From positions 1-16,032 of the forward strand of contig JAISZF010000128.1 in NCBI GenBank assembly GCA_031269415.1: a stretch of 16,032 nt of DNA, written 5' to 3'. The stretch comes from Clostridiales bacterium (GTDB lineage: Bacteria > Bacillota > Clostridia > Lachnospirales > WQUN01). Numbering within the stretch: the first letter of the stretch is position 1; every line of letters starts with the position of its first letter. The translations under genes and the position numbers were made by a program. The notes beneath the pieces were generated by a model. It was not told the DNA's origin and searched no databases. It saw only the letters and a list, made by a program, of their open reading frames with translations. Below, in pieces: positions 1 through 8,585 of this stretch.

Positions 1-1
1 A

Positions 2-124
2 CTGAATATCAATCTCCCGGAGCAAGCCGAGCGAAATTCCACATCCGGCGGCGCTCTTCAGCTTGATGAGGCGAATACTGATGAAGTAATAAACACAACA
101 GGCGGGGCTATCGAAATTGGGTAA
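2..124 (+). pseudogene. Open stretch upstream of the YD remnant, possible frameshifted part
   Basis: A reading frame enters from the left edge and stops at the TAA at 122-124. It gives about 40 residues ending in NTTGGAIEIG, with no recognisable motif. It ends exactly where the YD-repeat frame (one base off) becomes open and YD-like. The simplest inference is that both belonged to one RHS gene, with an indel near the GGGTAA at 119-124. It could instead be the unrelated tail of another gene. The stretch is too short to decide. Confidence 0.3.
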
Positions 125-402
125 CGAGGACGTACACATATAATGTATACGGCGGTAAGTTGACAGAAAAGGACGGTAAGGGGTATACAACCTTATTTGA
201 GTATGATAAAGTCGGACGTATAGTAAAAACGACCAACCCGGATAATTCAACTATCAAGGTTGTCTACGACGACAGCGCTAATAAACAGACGATCACCAAT
301 GAAATAGGACGTGTCGTTGAAACCGCGTATAACGGACTGGGCTATCCACTTACCGAAAAGGATATCACGGATTCAGCGGCGCCCGTTAGTGGCGTAATCT
401 AA
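85..402 (+). pseudogene. YD-repeat (RHS-type) protein remnant
   Basis: This frame is open from 85 and closes at the stop at 400-402. It encodes a stretch with two YD-type motifs: YDKVGRIVKTTNPDNS, then YNGLGYPLTEK about 45 residues later. RHS/YD proteins are normally very long surface or toxin-delivery shells built from dozens of such repeats, so about 100 residues can only be a fragment. The only near-start is a TTG at 160, and the YD-like reading (TYTYNVYGGK) already runs upstream of it, so that TTG is not a real start. Upstream in this frame there are several stops (64-84), while another frame is open over 2-124, suggesting a frameshift near 110-124. The sequence stops resembling an RHS protein right after 390. 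I read it as a decayed or truncated RHS gene whose 5' part lies outside the window or is lost. Confidence 0.6.
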
Positions 403-527
403 ATATCCGCACGCCATTGTCGGACACCACCTGTCTTATTGACAAGGCTAAAAATCTCATCTCGCATATTGATTTGTCTTTATTTGGTAATGGATATACT
501 CCAGTTAATTTAAAGCCAAACAAATAA
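390..527 (+). pseudogene. AT-rich tail ORF after the RHS remnant
   Basis: A third frame, open from 390 to the TAA at 525-527, reads as plausible protein: it contains DTTCLIDKAKNLISHIDLS and ends NGYTPVNLKPNK. It has no start codon with a ribosome site and no family I recognise. Its base composition is more AT-rich than era and the genes that follow. In polymorphic RHS proteins the variable toxin tip is often AT-rich and sits at the C-terminus, so a degraded tip (or cognate immunity gene) is one possibility. Chance open sequence is another. The function is unknown. Confidence 0.2.
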
Positions 528-533
528 TTTAAG

Positions 534-583
534 CTGATCAGTTAATTATCTGACAACTTTTGAAACCAATTAACAAGGATCAG
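534..583. repeat. Imperfect inverted repeat between RHS remnant and era
   Basis: The left arm CTGATC-a-GTTAATT (534-547) is matched by the right arm AATTAAC-aag-GATCAG (568-583), giving 13 complementary bases with a small internal bulge around a 20-base loop. No T-run follows directly, so it is not a typical intrinsic terminator. It may be a scar or end of a lost element, or a transcript hairpin. The rest of 528-663 shows nothing else I can support as a gene. Confidence 0.4.
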
Positions 584-663
584 TTTATCATGGATTGACT
601 CGCGTTGCAAACCGTTTTTCTTGATCCACATTAATTTGCCGTACCCCGTATTTTCCCTGAACC

Positions 664-690
664 TTGACAACCCCGCGCACCGGTGATAAC
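664..690 (+). promoter_or_regulatory. Possible promoter of era
   Basis: A perfect -35 hexamer TTGACA (664-669) is followed after 15 bases by GATAAC (685-690), a weak -10 with a short spacer. Transcription would start near 697 and leave a leader of about 35 bases before the proposed era start at 733. The same TTG at 664 could be taken as an era start codon, but it has no ribosome site. The -10 is poor, so this is tentative. Confidence 0.3.
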
Positions 691-732
691 GTAAGTGCGG
701 TTTACCAACACTTATATGAGAAGGTTGAGCTG

Positions 733-1626
733 TTGTACAGATCCGGTTTCGTAACGCTTATCGGCAGGCCGAATGTGGGGAAATCCACGCTGATGAACCT
801 GTTTATCGGGGAAAAGGTTTCGATTATATCCAATAAGCCGCAGACCACGCGCAACAAGATTCGCAGCATACTGTCGGGGGACGGTTTCCAGATCGTGTTT
901 ATCGATACCCCCGGCATTCATAATCCGGCGTCCAAGCTTGGCGCGTATATGGTTAAAGCCGCGGAAAACGCCATGAACGAGGTTGATTGTATCATATATC
1001 TGGTCGAGCCGCGCAAGGCTTCCGGAGCGGATAAGAATATCATGAACCGCCTGGGCAATGTGGACACCCCGGTATTCTTGGCCGTCAATAAGATAGATAC
1101 GGTGGAAAAAGCGGAGTTACTGAATGTAATCGAGGATTACCGGGGCTGTTATAATTTCGCGGAGATCTTCCCCGTCTCGGCGCGGAACGCCGAGAACACG
1201 GATGATCTGCTCGCGGCGGTAAAGAATATCCTGCCGGAAGGCCCGCGTTATTTCCCGGAAGACATCGTTACCGATCAGCCCGAAAGGCAGATAGCGTCGG
1301 AGCTTATCCGTGAGAAAGCGCTGCGGTATCTGCGTGAGGAGGTGCCTCACGGCGTGGCGGTCGGTATAGAGTTGATGAAGCGGAGGGCGGATCAGGAGCT
1401 TGTGGATGTGGAAGCGACCATCTACTGCGAAAAGGATTCGCACAAAGGCATTATAATCGGAAAAAAGGGCGAGACGCTGAAAAAGATCGGCTCCGCCGCA
1501 AGGCTTGATATAGAACGCCTGCTGGGATCCCCAATCTTTTTACAGCTTTGGGTCAAAGTTAAGAAGGACTGGCGAAACAGCGATTTTTACCTAAAGAATT
1601 TCGGTTATGATTTCAGTAATGTTTAA
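733..1626 (+). CDS. era: GTPase Era (30S ribosome assembly)
   Basis: Era is a GTP-binding protein that binds the 3' end of 16S rRNA and helps mature the 30S subunit. From the start chosen here it is 297 residues, close to the usual 300. The G domain shows the P-loop GRPNVGKS (residues 11-18), KPQTTRN (35-41), DTPG (58-61) and NKID (119-122). The C-terminal KH domain carries the GKKG loop (243-246) and ends in the Era-typical segment WVKVKKDWRN. The frame is open upstream to a TTG at 664, but the TTG at 733 gives the family-typical N-terminus (YRSGFVTLIG after the initiator) and has GAGAAGG at 718-724, 8 bases away; the 664 start has no such site. The common clostridial neighbours (ybeY upstream, recO downstream) are missing, and a terminator follows, so it is probably transcribed alone. 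Confidence 0.96.
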   Translation: MYRSGFVTLIGRPNVGKSTLMNLFIGEKVSIISNKPQTTRNKIRSILSGDGFQIVFIDTPGIHNPASKLGAYMVKAAENAMNEVDCIIYLVEPRKASGADKNIMNRLGNVDTPVFLAVNKIDTVEKAELLNVIEDYRGCYNFAEIFPVSARNAENTDDLLAAVKNILPEGPRYFPEDIVTDQPERQIASELIREKALRYLREEVPHGVAVGIELMKRRADQELVDVEATIYCEKDSHKGIIIGKKGETLKKIGSAARLDIERLLGSPIFLQLWVKVKKDWRNSDFYLKNFGYDFSNV

Positions 1627-1645
1627 TTGACGTGTCAATGATTAC

Positions 1646-1676
1646 CCGTGACGCAGCCCGCGCCACGGATTTTTTT
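1646..1676 (+). terminator. Intrinsic terminator after era
   Basis: The stem is CCGTG (1646-1650) with CACGG (1664-1668), continued past one A-C mismatch by CGC with GCG around the loop AGCCC. Seven Ts follow at 1670-1676. It lies 20 bases after the era stop codon. Confidence 0.85.
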
Positions 1677-1719
1677 AAGGTTTTTTCGCCAATTCTCCGC
1701 GATTTTTTCTTCCCTCTCA

Positions 1720-1753
1720 TTAACCGGTTAAATATCGAAAAAATCCATAAAAT
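1720..1753 (+). promoter_or_regulatory. Palindrome and weak promoter upstream of the SLH protein gene
   Basis: A perfect 12-base palindrome TTAACCGGTTAA (1720-1731) is followed by TAAAAT (1748-1753), a five-of-six match to a -10 box. No good -35 sits at standard spacing; the palindrome covers that position. This could be an operator over a regulated promoter of the large surface-protein gene, which must have a promoter after the era terminator. It is suggestive only. Confidence 0.25.
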
Positions 1754-1795
1754 AAAACTTGATCGCATTTAATGATACTATTTGGAGGGGAGAAC

Positions 1796-4700
1796 ATGAA
1801 ACAAACAGCTATAAAGATTATGACGCTGGCGATATGCGTCATGTCGGCGCTTTCCGCGATTGGGCTCGCGTCCGTCAGAAAGGTTATGGCCGCTTCCGCG
1901 ACACAGCGTAATAAGGTTGTATTTTCAATCTACGGAGCGCCGGACTCGGGTGTTACAAACGGTGTTAAATATTCTATTCGTGTATTAGATATCTATAGTG
2001 AAAACTCTATGGAGTATCAGTCGTTTTTTATCACGTACCCCGTGTACTTAACCATTAACTACAGTGATATTGAAGGAACTTGGGATATTTCCAAAAGTTC
2101 CGGGAATATCAGCACAATAATCAAGGACGGCACAAGAAGCCCGGCGGATCTGAAAGAGGACATAGAGAAGATTTATTTCACGCTTTCCGAAGAGAATGTA
2201 TTCCCGCCGGAAGGCTCGTCCATCGGGATAGATGTAAGCGGGCAGAAGATGTCCACTTATGTGGATACGGACGGATATGTGCATTACTATCAGTTTTATG
2301 ATTCGTCAAAGCAGGACGATCCGGACAACCCCGACTCGGGGTATGTCAACTGGCTGCACGCGTATAACCTCGCGAAAAAAAAGACTCTGGTGGATCCCGC
2401 CACACAAAAAGTAATGCGCGGATACCTCGCCACAATAACCAGCCGCGAGGAACAGCTTCAAATATATAACTCCATCGCTAAAAAAAGCGGTTGGCTGGGC
2501 GGAACTCGTATGCTCCTTAAAACCAGCCAAAAAAAGCTCCAGGACATAGACCCAGTTTCCGCGGGGAGCAACGCTATTTCCGAAAATATCAGCGACTATG
2601 AAACTTCAGAGTCGTCGGGCAACGTATGGTACTGGGCCTGCGGCCCTGAAGCGTGGGCGACCGATCAAGGCAATACGCGATATTATTTCAATAAAGCCAC
2701 ACACGCGACCACAAAGGATTCCACTTTGGGAACATCGTCGGCGAACTGGCAGCCAGTCACCTATGAATACTCCGCGAAAGGCGCGATATCCGCGGCTCCG
2801 CTCATTTTCTGGAGCTACCCGACTTACAGTTCGGGCGATGGCAGGGTACACGGGGTTTATATGAACTTTAATAACCCCTTCGGCATTAAGCATACCGGAA
2901 GCCCGGGAACCGGGGTAGAACCGAATAGCTCCGGCATCGAATATGTTCTCCAGTTTGCGTATGCGGACGATTTGTGGAATGATTACGCTTACAATACCAC
3001 TAACAATATATACGGCTACTTTGTGGAGTACGGAGGTTATCCGGGCGACCCGAATCTCTCGGATTCCAGCGGTAATATCGGCAGCCTGGCGGTTGTGGAG
3101 ATCGTCATGCCCGTGTACGCGCGTTACCGTTCGGAAATGAAAGACTTATCCGATAACTATCTGTTAATTGAATCGGAGGGTTGGCTTGCCTCCAAAGACA
3201 AAATCCTCACCGGCGCGCCAAACGCGGTTTACGACGCTCAGCCTCTGGATGCCCCGGCGGGTTATACATTTTCGGGCTATACCTTCGAGGGCGACGAGAC
3301 GGACAGCGGTCGGCTGATATCTGATCCGGACGGGAATGTAAGCGGATATTTCAGCCAGCATAAACAAACGGTCACGTTTTTATACAAACCGAATCGGTAC
3401 ACCGTGAGGTTTAACCTCAACGGAGGCGGCAGCGCGCTGCCCGAATCCAAACCCGTTTATTTTGAGCAGCCCTACGGCGAACTCGCGATAGCCGAACGGG
3501 AAGGCTATAACTTCGAAGGCTGGTTTACGGAGGTGGAAGGCGGCACAGAGGTAACCGCGGATACGAAGGTTTTGGACACAGGTAATCAGACGCTATACGC
3601 GCACTGGACGGCGCGGACGGGTTTCAAGGTAACGTATGATTACAACGGCGGCAGCGGTTCGCCGGACGAACTGACTAATGTAAGCTGGAATCAGGACGGC
3701 CTGCTGCCGGCGCCACCGCCTGAGCGCGACGGCTATGTGTTTATGTGGTGGAACGTTTCGGAAAACGGATCCAAGCAGGGTGTTATTGAAGCGGATGAAT
3801 ACGGGGATTTGGCCATAAGCTCGATTGACAGTCATATCACGCTTCAAGCCCAATGGCTGGAGGCTTCAGAGGAGATCTACACCGTAATCTATAGGATGAA
3901 CGGCGCGGACGCCCCTGATTTTTTGCCGAACGCGCAGGTGAGCGCGCCCGACGAGTCGGTGAACATGCCCTCGGTTTCCCGGCTTGGATATGATTTCGAT
4001 GGCTGGAAAGTGGTAGATAACGGTATCGGAGACGAGGGAGCGGTTTATCCCGCTAACGGTCTGGTGCCGTATAAGAATATGGCCGCGTTATCCGAAACAA
4101 CAACCAGCGGGGCGGCTTTGATTACGGAAGGATCGCCGGAAGACGGAATATCAAACGATGTATATGCCAAATATGTGATACTGATGGCGCGGTGGTCAGA
4201 GGACACAACCCCGCGGTCAGTCGTGTATATGAACAATTACGTTGGCGCGGATGAGCCGTTTGCCGAAAGTACGGGCGTAAAACTGCTCTCAACCGGGTTG
4301 GTTCCGTGTCCCGACGGAGACCCCGAGCGGTTGGATGATTTCCGCCCATATGTCTTTATCGGCTGGAACACTGATCCCAACGCTCTGGGAATGGACGCGT
4401 ATTCGGACAGCCGATACGCTGACCTGGCCTCCGCCCAAGGCGACGCCTCGGAAGATGTCCTGACTCTCTACGCGCAATGGCGGGAAGATATACCCGCTTA
4501 CGCGATCAATTACGATATGAACGGCTCGGAAAGCGTTCAGACAGCCAGCCGCATTGTAACACTGTCGCAAACGGATCTGCTGCCGGAGATCGATCCGCAG
4601 CCGCCGCAAGGATGGGTTTTCCGCGGATGGGATGTGTCGTATAACGGATCTAAAATGAATGTGGCGAGAACCGATTCGCTTAACAGTCTCGCCGCTGATC

Positions 4701-7700
4701 CCGACATCCATTCCCTCATGCTGCGCGCGCAATGGATGCCCAAAACAGGATATTCCGTGGAGTATGATCTGAATCCCGGAAGTGACCCAACAAACTTACC
4801 CGAACTGGAGAATCTCAATTGGCGCAGCATAAACCTGGCTCCGTTGTATATCCCCGTTCGCGCGGATAATGTCTTCGCGGGATGGAATACCCAAGCCGAC
4901 GGTTCAGGTCTGAACGTTGAGGCGACGGACGAGTTTGAAACCCTGGCGCTCAGCTTGAATTTGGACGACAGCGTGACGGCATTGACACTTTACGCGCAAT
5001 GGGCAGCGGCGGACGCGTATATTGTTAAATATGACACGAACGGCGGAGAGAGCGCTTGGCCGAACGTGACGCTGGCATCCCCCTCCGATACAGTGCCGTT
5101 GACTTACAAGGACTCTGCCCCGTCGCGATTTGGTTACACATTCGCTGGATGGATAGTTTCCGAGAACGGTAAGCAGGTGTCAGAGGATGACGGCGTGATC
5201 GATCCGTTGGCGGACTCGACGTTTGATGATTTGGCGGCGGACGAATATGTCAAGTATATAACCCTGAAAGCGGTTTGGACAAGGGAGGGCGAAGACTACG
5301 CCGTAGTGTATAACCTGAATTACCCCGCCGCGCCTTTGCCCGAAACGCGCTATTTCCACTGGCTATCCACGCGTATCGTGCCGAATAATGTTAGACGCCC
5401 GGGAAATTATATTCTCAAGGAATGGAACACGAACCAAGACGGAAGCGGCAGGGTCGTCGTCGTAGACGACACATACGCCAGCCTCGCGGGTGATCTGGCC
5501 ACCTATGAGATAACGCTGTGGGCGCAGTGGCAGGAGGTCACGGACGCCGCGATTTCCTATACTGTGGTATATAATCTGGATTACAGCGGCTATACTAATC
5601 CGCCGAATAAATTCGTCACCCTCAATGAATCGGATCTGCTGCCGGACGGCCCGTTCCCCACGCGGGGAGACGGCTACGAAGTGACCAGATGGGACGTATC
5701 GGTAAACGGCTCAAAACGTAATGTTCAGCCCGAGGACACATTCAGGGAGATCGCGAACGCGGGATCGAGGTCTGTCACTCTGAAAGCAATCTGGACTCCT
5801 GCCGAATACACGGTGGAATACGATCCGCACGGCGGAGCGGGTTCGTTTCCCGCTATCGGAGCGGGCACGCCGAACAAGGTGTATTGGTGGACATCCAACC
5901 TTCTGCCATTCGGCGAGCCTGTACGCGAAGGATACTTATTCGCGGGATGGAAGCTGAGCGAACGTGACGGCGACGCTGTTTCGGACGGACAGATCGCGGC
6001 TAAATCACACAAATATTCCGATTTGGCCTTAAGCGATTCCGTCAGGAAGATAACCCTGACAGCGCGGTGGAAAGGGAAATCCGGTTTTATTGTCAAATAC
6101 AACTCAAACGGCGGTTCCAAGGTTCCGTCCAGGCGCGTTTCATGGGATACCTCCGATCTGTCTCCGTTTGTGAGGCCCGTTTTGGCCGGATACAGGGTTT
6201 CCGGCTGGCAATTCTCGGAGCGCGGCCAGAGTACGGTCAGCGGCGGCGCGCTTCTGACAGAAGGTTTGACGTACGAGTCGTTAGCGGAACGCGAATCGGA
6301 AACATCGGTTACGTTTAAAGCGATCTGGAGCGAGTACGACGGCTTCGAAGTAAAATATGATTTAAACGGAGCGCCGGGAACATTGCCCAACAAAACCGGC
6401 GTTAAATGGACCGACACCGGCCTGCTTCCGGAAAAAGCGCCGATAAGGGAAGATTATCTGTTCACGGGCTGGAATGTGTCGGCAAACGGACGGGGTGTAG
6501 ACGTTACGGCTGAGAAGGCGTACAAGGATTTGGCGTACGGCGACATAGAACCGTACTATATAGTGCTGCAGGCGCAATGGACCCAAGCGGGAACGTATTA
6601 TATACGGTATGACACCGGCGGCGCGGATTCCGCCATGATACCCGATAAAACAGACGTCCGCTGGAGCCACGCGTCCCTGATACCCGACGCTGAACCCACA
6701 AGGGCCGGCTATGTGTTCAGAGGCTGGAAACTCAGCGGCGCGCCAACCGACGAGCCGATAAGCCGATCCGCTAAACTCAGCGACATCTTCCCCTCCGGAG
6801 CCGTGAAAGGCGTTACGCTCGCGGCAATCTGGGAAATAAAGGGCGGATATACTGTTCATTACGATCTGAACGGCCCAGGCGGGCAAATAGCGGATAAAAC
6901 CAAGGTGAACTGGAACGACGCGGATCTCCTGCCGCAATATTCCGCGTTCCCCGCGTACGCGGGCCATGATTTTACGGGATGGAATGTATCGCGAAACGGC
7001 TTCGGCACAAATGTCAAGGAGACGGATACCTACGGTAAACTGGTACGTGACGACGCTATGTCCATAACGCTGCAAGCGCAATGGGTGCCCGACGGCAAAT
7101 ACAATGTTAAATATGACGTGGGCGAAGCGGAATTCGGGCCGTATTTGCGAGACAGAACTGTGGATACGGCAAATGAGGATAATCTGCTGCCGGATGAGAC
7201 TGAGGCTTCGCGACTGAAAAGGCCGGGATATACGTTGATAGGCTGGAGTGTGGTAGAAAACGGCAGTAAAGAAGGCTATGTGGAACAACCTGACCAATAC
7301 GGGGAACTCGCGGAGAATACCGGTTATAGGTATATCGTGCTGCAAGCCGTGTGGGAGCCGAATATTTACGAGGTCTATTACGACTACAACGACACCGCGC
7401 TAACCCGATCCACCGAATTCACCCGCGCGGCGCGTCCCGCTGCCAAACGTGCGTATTGGTGGTCCGAGGATCTGCTGACGGATCCGCCGGAACGAGACGG
7501 TTATATCTTCATGGGATGGAGACTGAGCAAGATCGAAAATCAGCCTGTCGCGCCAAAATCCAGCGTATCCCCATCCGACGCGTATTCGGCGTTGGTGAAT
7601 AAGGACGATCAAAAAGCAAGCGTCACTCTGCGGGCGCAGTGGAACACAATAGACGGAGCCATATCAAAGCCGTGGCCTGATAAAATCAGCGGAGACACAA

Positions 7701-8461
7701 GCAGCGCGGCAAGCCCGGATAACGCGGGCGGAAACGCGGAAAGCCCCGAAGCCTCAGATATGGGCGACGCCGAGAACGGTCTGTCCGACGGCGGTTCCCC
7801 AAGGCTGCGTTTGGACGATCATATCGCCTACATCGCTGGTTACACCGACGGCAATGTCCGCCCGGAAGCAAAGCTGACCAGAGAGGAAACGGCGATGATC
7901 TTCTATAAACTGATGGACAATCGTTTTGAGAGAATTGAAGACGAATACACGGATATGGAGTCCGCCCGCTGGTCGTACTCCGTGGTTAACGGCATGGCGG
8001 AACACAATGTCATGACCGGATACCCGGACGGCAGTTTCCGCCCGGCTCAGCCAATAACGAGAGCTGAATTGATAACGGTCATATCACGGTTTCTAAACTC
8101 GGATTCCGCGGCGAAGGGAACCCCGTTCAGTGATATTTCCGGCCATTGGGCCGAACAGAACATTCGGCTCGCGTATAGCGCGGGTATTATCGCCGGATAC
8201 CCCGACGGCTCATTCCGACCCGACGCTCCTATCAGTCGGTCGGAAGCGGTTGTGCTGATCAACGTCCTGCTGAAGCGCAATGTCAGCGACGGACAGGATT
8301 TGCTGCCCAGCATGATAACCTGGCACGACAACATGGATCAAAACACTTGGTATTATCTCGCGTTTCAAGAAGCGGGCAACGCGCATGACTATATCAGAAA
8401 AGACGACGGTTTAAGCGAGAAATGGACCCGGCTCCAGCACGCGCCGGCAGTCGGGGAATAG
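1796..8461 (+). CDS. Giant SLH-anchored surface protein with C-type-lectin-like domain and InlB-B repeats
   Basis: This is a 2221-residue predicted cell-surface protein. An in-frame ATG exists at 1772, but the ATG at 1796 follows GGAGGGG (1784-1790) and gives a proper signal peptide: charged start, hydrophobic core IMTLAICVMSALSAIGLAS, likely cut after AASA near residue 35. Residues about 183-415 resemble a C-type lectin fold: GYLATITSREEQ, WLGG (233), WYWACGPE (278), NWQP (317), WND (394) and GYFVEYGG (407). Residues about 440-533 look MucBP-like, ending TVTFLYKPN. Residues 535-1949 hold about sixteen InlB-B/Flg_new-type repeats. A Ser/Gly/Asp-rich linker leads to SLH domains at about 2006-2162 (TREE, TRAE, SRSE motifs; GYPDGSFRP twice). 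SLH domains bind secondary wall polymer, so the protein should sit on the wall and project outward. The mature part is nearly free of cysteine. Adhesion or glycan binding is inference from the lectin-like domain. It is monocistronic between two terminators. Confidence 0.93.
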   Translation: MKQTAIKIMTLAICVMSALSAIGLASVRKVMAASATQRNKVVFSIYGAPDSGVTNGVKYSIRVLDIYSENSMEYQSFFITYPVYLTINYSDIEGTWDISKSSGNISTIIKDGTRSPADLKEDIEKIYFTLSEENVFPPEGSSIGIDVSGQKMSTYVDTDGYVHYYQFYDSSKQDDPDNPDSGYVNWLHAYNLAKKKTLVDPATQKVMRGYLATITSREEQLQIYNSIAKKSGWLGGTRMLLKTSQKKLQDIDPVSAGSNAISENISDYETSESSGNVWYWACGPEAWATDQGNTRYYFNKATHATTKDSTLGTSSANWQPVTYEYSAKGAISAAPLIFWSYPTYSSGDGRVHGVYMNFNNPFGIKHTGSPGTGVEPNSSGIEYVLQFAYADDLWNDYAYNTTNNIYGYFVEYGGYPGDPNLSDSSGNIGSLAVVEIVMPVYARYRSEMKDLSDNYLLIESEGWLASKDKILTGAPNAVYDAQPLDAPAGYTFSGYTFEGDETDSGRLISDPDGNVSGYFSQHKQTVTFLYKPNRYTVRFNLNGGGSALPESKPVYFEQPYGELAIAEREGYNFEGWFTEVEGGTEVTADTKVLDTGNQTLYAHWTARTGFKVTYDYNGGSGSPDELTNVSWNQDGLLPAPPPERDGYVFMWWNVSENGSKQGVIEADEYGDLAISSIDSHITLQAQWLEASEEIYTVIYRMNGADAPDFLPNAQVSAPDESVNMPSVSRLGYDFDGWKVVDNGIGDEGAVYPANGLVPYKNMAALSETTTSGAALITEGSPEDGISNDVYAKYVILMARWSEDTTPRSVVYMNNYVGADEPFAESTGVKLLSTGLVPCPDGDPERLDDFRPYVFIGWNTDPNALGMDAYSDSRYADLASAQGDASEDVLTLYAQWREDIPAYAINYDMNGSESVQTASRIVTLSQTDLLPEIDPQPPQGWVFRGWDVSYNGSKMNVARTDSLNSLAADPDIHSLMLRAQWMPKTGYSVEYDLNPGSDPTNLPELENLNWRSINLAPLYIPVRADNVFAGWNTQADGSGLNVEATDEFETLALSLNLDDSVTALTLYAQWAAADAYIVKYDTNGGESAWPNVTLASPSDTVPLTYKDSAPSRFGYTFAGWIVSENGKQVSEDDGVIDPLADSTFDDLAADEYVKYITLKAVWTREGEDYAVVYNLNYPAAPLPETRYFHWLSTRIVPNNVRRPGNYILKEWNTNQDGSGRVVVVDDTYASLAGDLATYEITLWAQWQEVTDAAISYTVVYNLDYSGYTNPPNKFVTLNESDLLPDGPFPTRGDGYEVTRWDVSVNGSKRNVQPEDTFREIANAGSRSVTLKAIWTPAEYTVEYDPHGGAGSFPAIGAGTPNKVYWWTSNLLPFGEPVREGYLFAGWKLSERDGDAVSDGQIAAKSHKYSDLALSDSVRKITLTARWKGKSGFIVKYNSNGGSKVPSRRVSWDTSDLSPFVRPVLAGYRVSGWQFSERGQSTVSGGALLTEGLTYESLAERESETSVTFKAIWSEYDGFEVKYDLNGAPGTLPNKTGVKWTDTGLLPEKAPIREDYLFTGWNVSANGRGVDVTAEKAYKDLAYGDIEPYYIVLQAQWTQAGTYYIRYDTGGADSAMIPDKTDVRWSHASLIPDAEPTRAGYVFRGWKLSGAPTDEPISRSAKLSDIFPSGAVKGVTLAAIWEIKGGYTVHYDLNGPGGQIADKTKVNWNDADLLPQYSAFPAYAGHDFTGWNVSRNGFGTNVKETDTYGKLVRDDAMSITLQAQWVPDGKYNVKYDVGEAEFGPYLRDRTVDTANEDNLLPDETEASRLKRPGYTLIGWSVVENGSKEGYVEQPDQYGELAENTGYRYIVLQAVWEPNIYEVYYDYNDTALTRSTEFTRAARPAAKRAYWWSEDLLTDPPERDGYIFMGWRLSKIENQPVAPKSSVSPSDAYSALVNKDDQKASVTLRAQWNTIDGAISKPWPDKISGDTSSAASPDNAGGNAESPEASDMGDAENGLSDGGSPRLRLDDHIAYIAGYTDGNVRPEAKLTREETAMIFYKLMDNRFERIEDEYTDMESARWSYSVVNGMAEHNVMTGYPDGSFRPAQPITRAELITVISRFLNSDSAAKGTPFSDISGHWAEQNIRLAYSAGIIAGYPDGSFRPDAPISRSEAVVLINVLLKRNVSDGQDLLPSMITWHDNMDQNTWYYLAFQEAGNAHDYIRKDDGLSEKWTRLQHAPAVGE
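3398..7642 (+). repeat. Array of about 16 InlB-B/Flg_new-type protein repeats
   Basis: Within the giant surface protein, units follow a pattern: Y-x-V-x-Y-D-x-N-G near the start, W-x-x-x-x-L-L-P in the middle, G-Y-x-F-x-G-W, then an N-G-S turn, Y-x-x-L-A, and a closing L-x-A-Q-W. The closing tryptophans run from residue 604 to 1949, averaging about 90 residues apart, longer than the classic Flg_new unit because of the added Y-x-x-L-A segment. The units are well diverged in both protein and DNA; I see no near-identical DNA copies, so recent slippage or recombination is unlikely. This family forms beta-grasp-like stalk modules in Internalin B and many clostridial surface proteins. Confidence 0.85.
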
Positions 8462-8480
8462 TATAACAATATGAAAACTC

Positions 8481-8512
8481 AAGGCGCCGAAATACAACCG
8501 GCGCCTTCTTTC
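8481..8512 (+). terminator. Intrinsic terminator after the SLH protein gene
   Basis: A perfect 9-base stem, AAGGCGCCG (8481-8489) with CGGCGCCTT (8499-8507), encloses a 9-base loop and is followed by the T-rich CTTTCTT. It begins 20 bases after the stop codon. Confidence 0.88.
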
Positions 8513-8585
8513 TTCATCGATCATTAAACTTTTTTCCCTTGAATACGTTTGTTTATAAGTGGAAATGAAATGATGGGGGTTGTTT

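Noticed and set aside
664..732. Extended Era start at TTG 664
   Set aside because: There is no ribosome site; the extra residues are not family-like, and the TTG is part of a TTGACA that fits a -35 box better.
6362..7345. Long minus-strand ORF of 327 codons inside the surface-protein gene
   Set aside because: It is the mirror of a repetitive GC-rich gene; the product has no domain, no signal and no ribosome site of its own. The same holds for 5725-6417 and 4289-4732.
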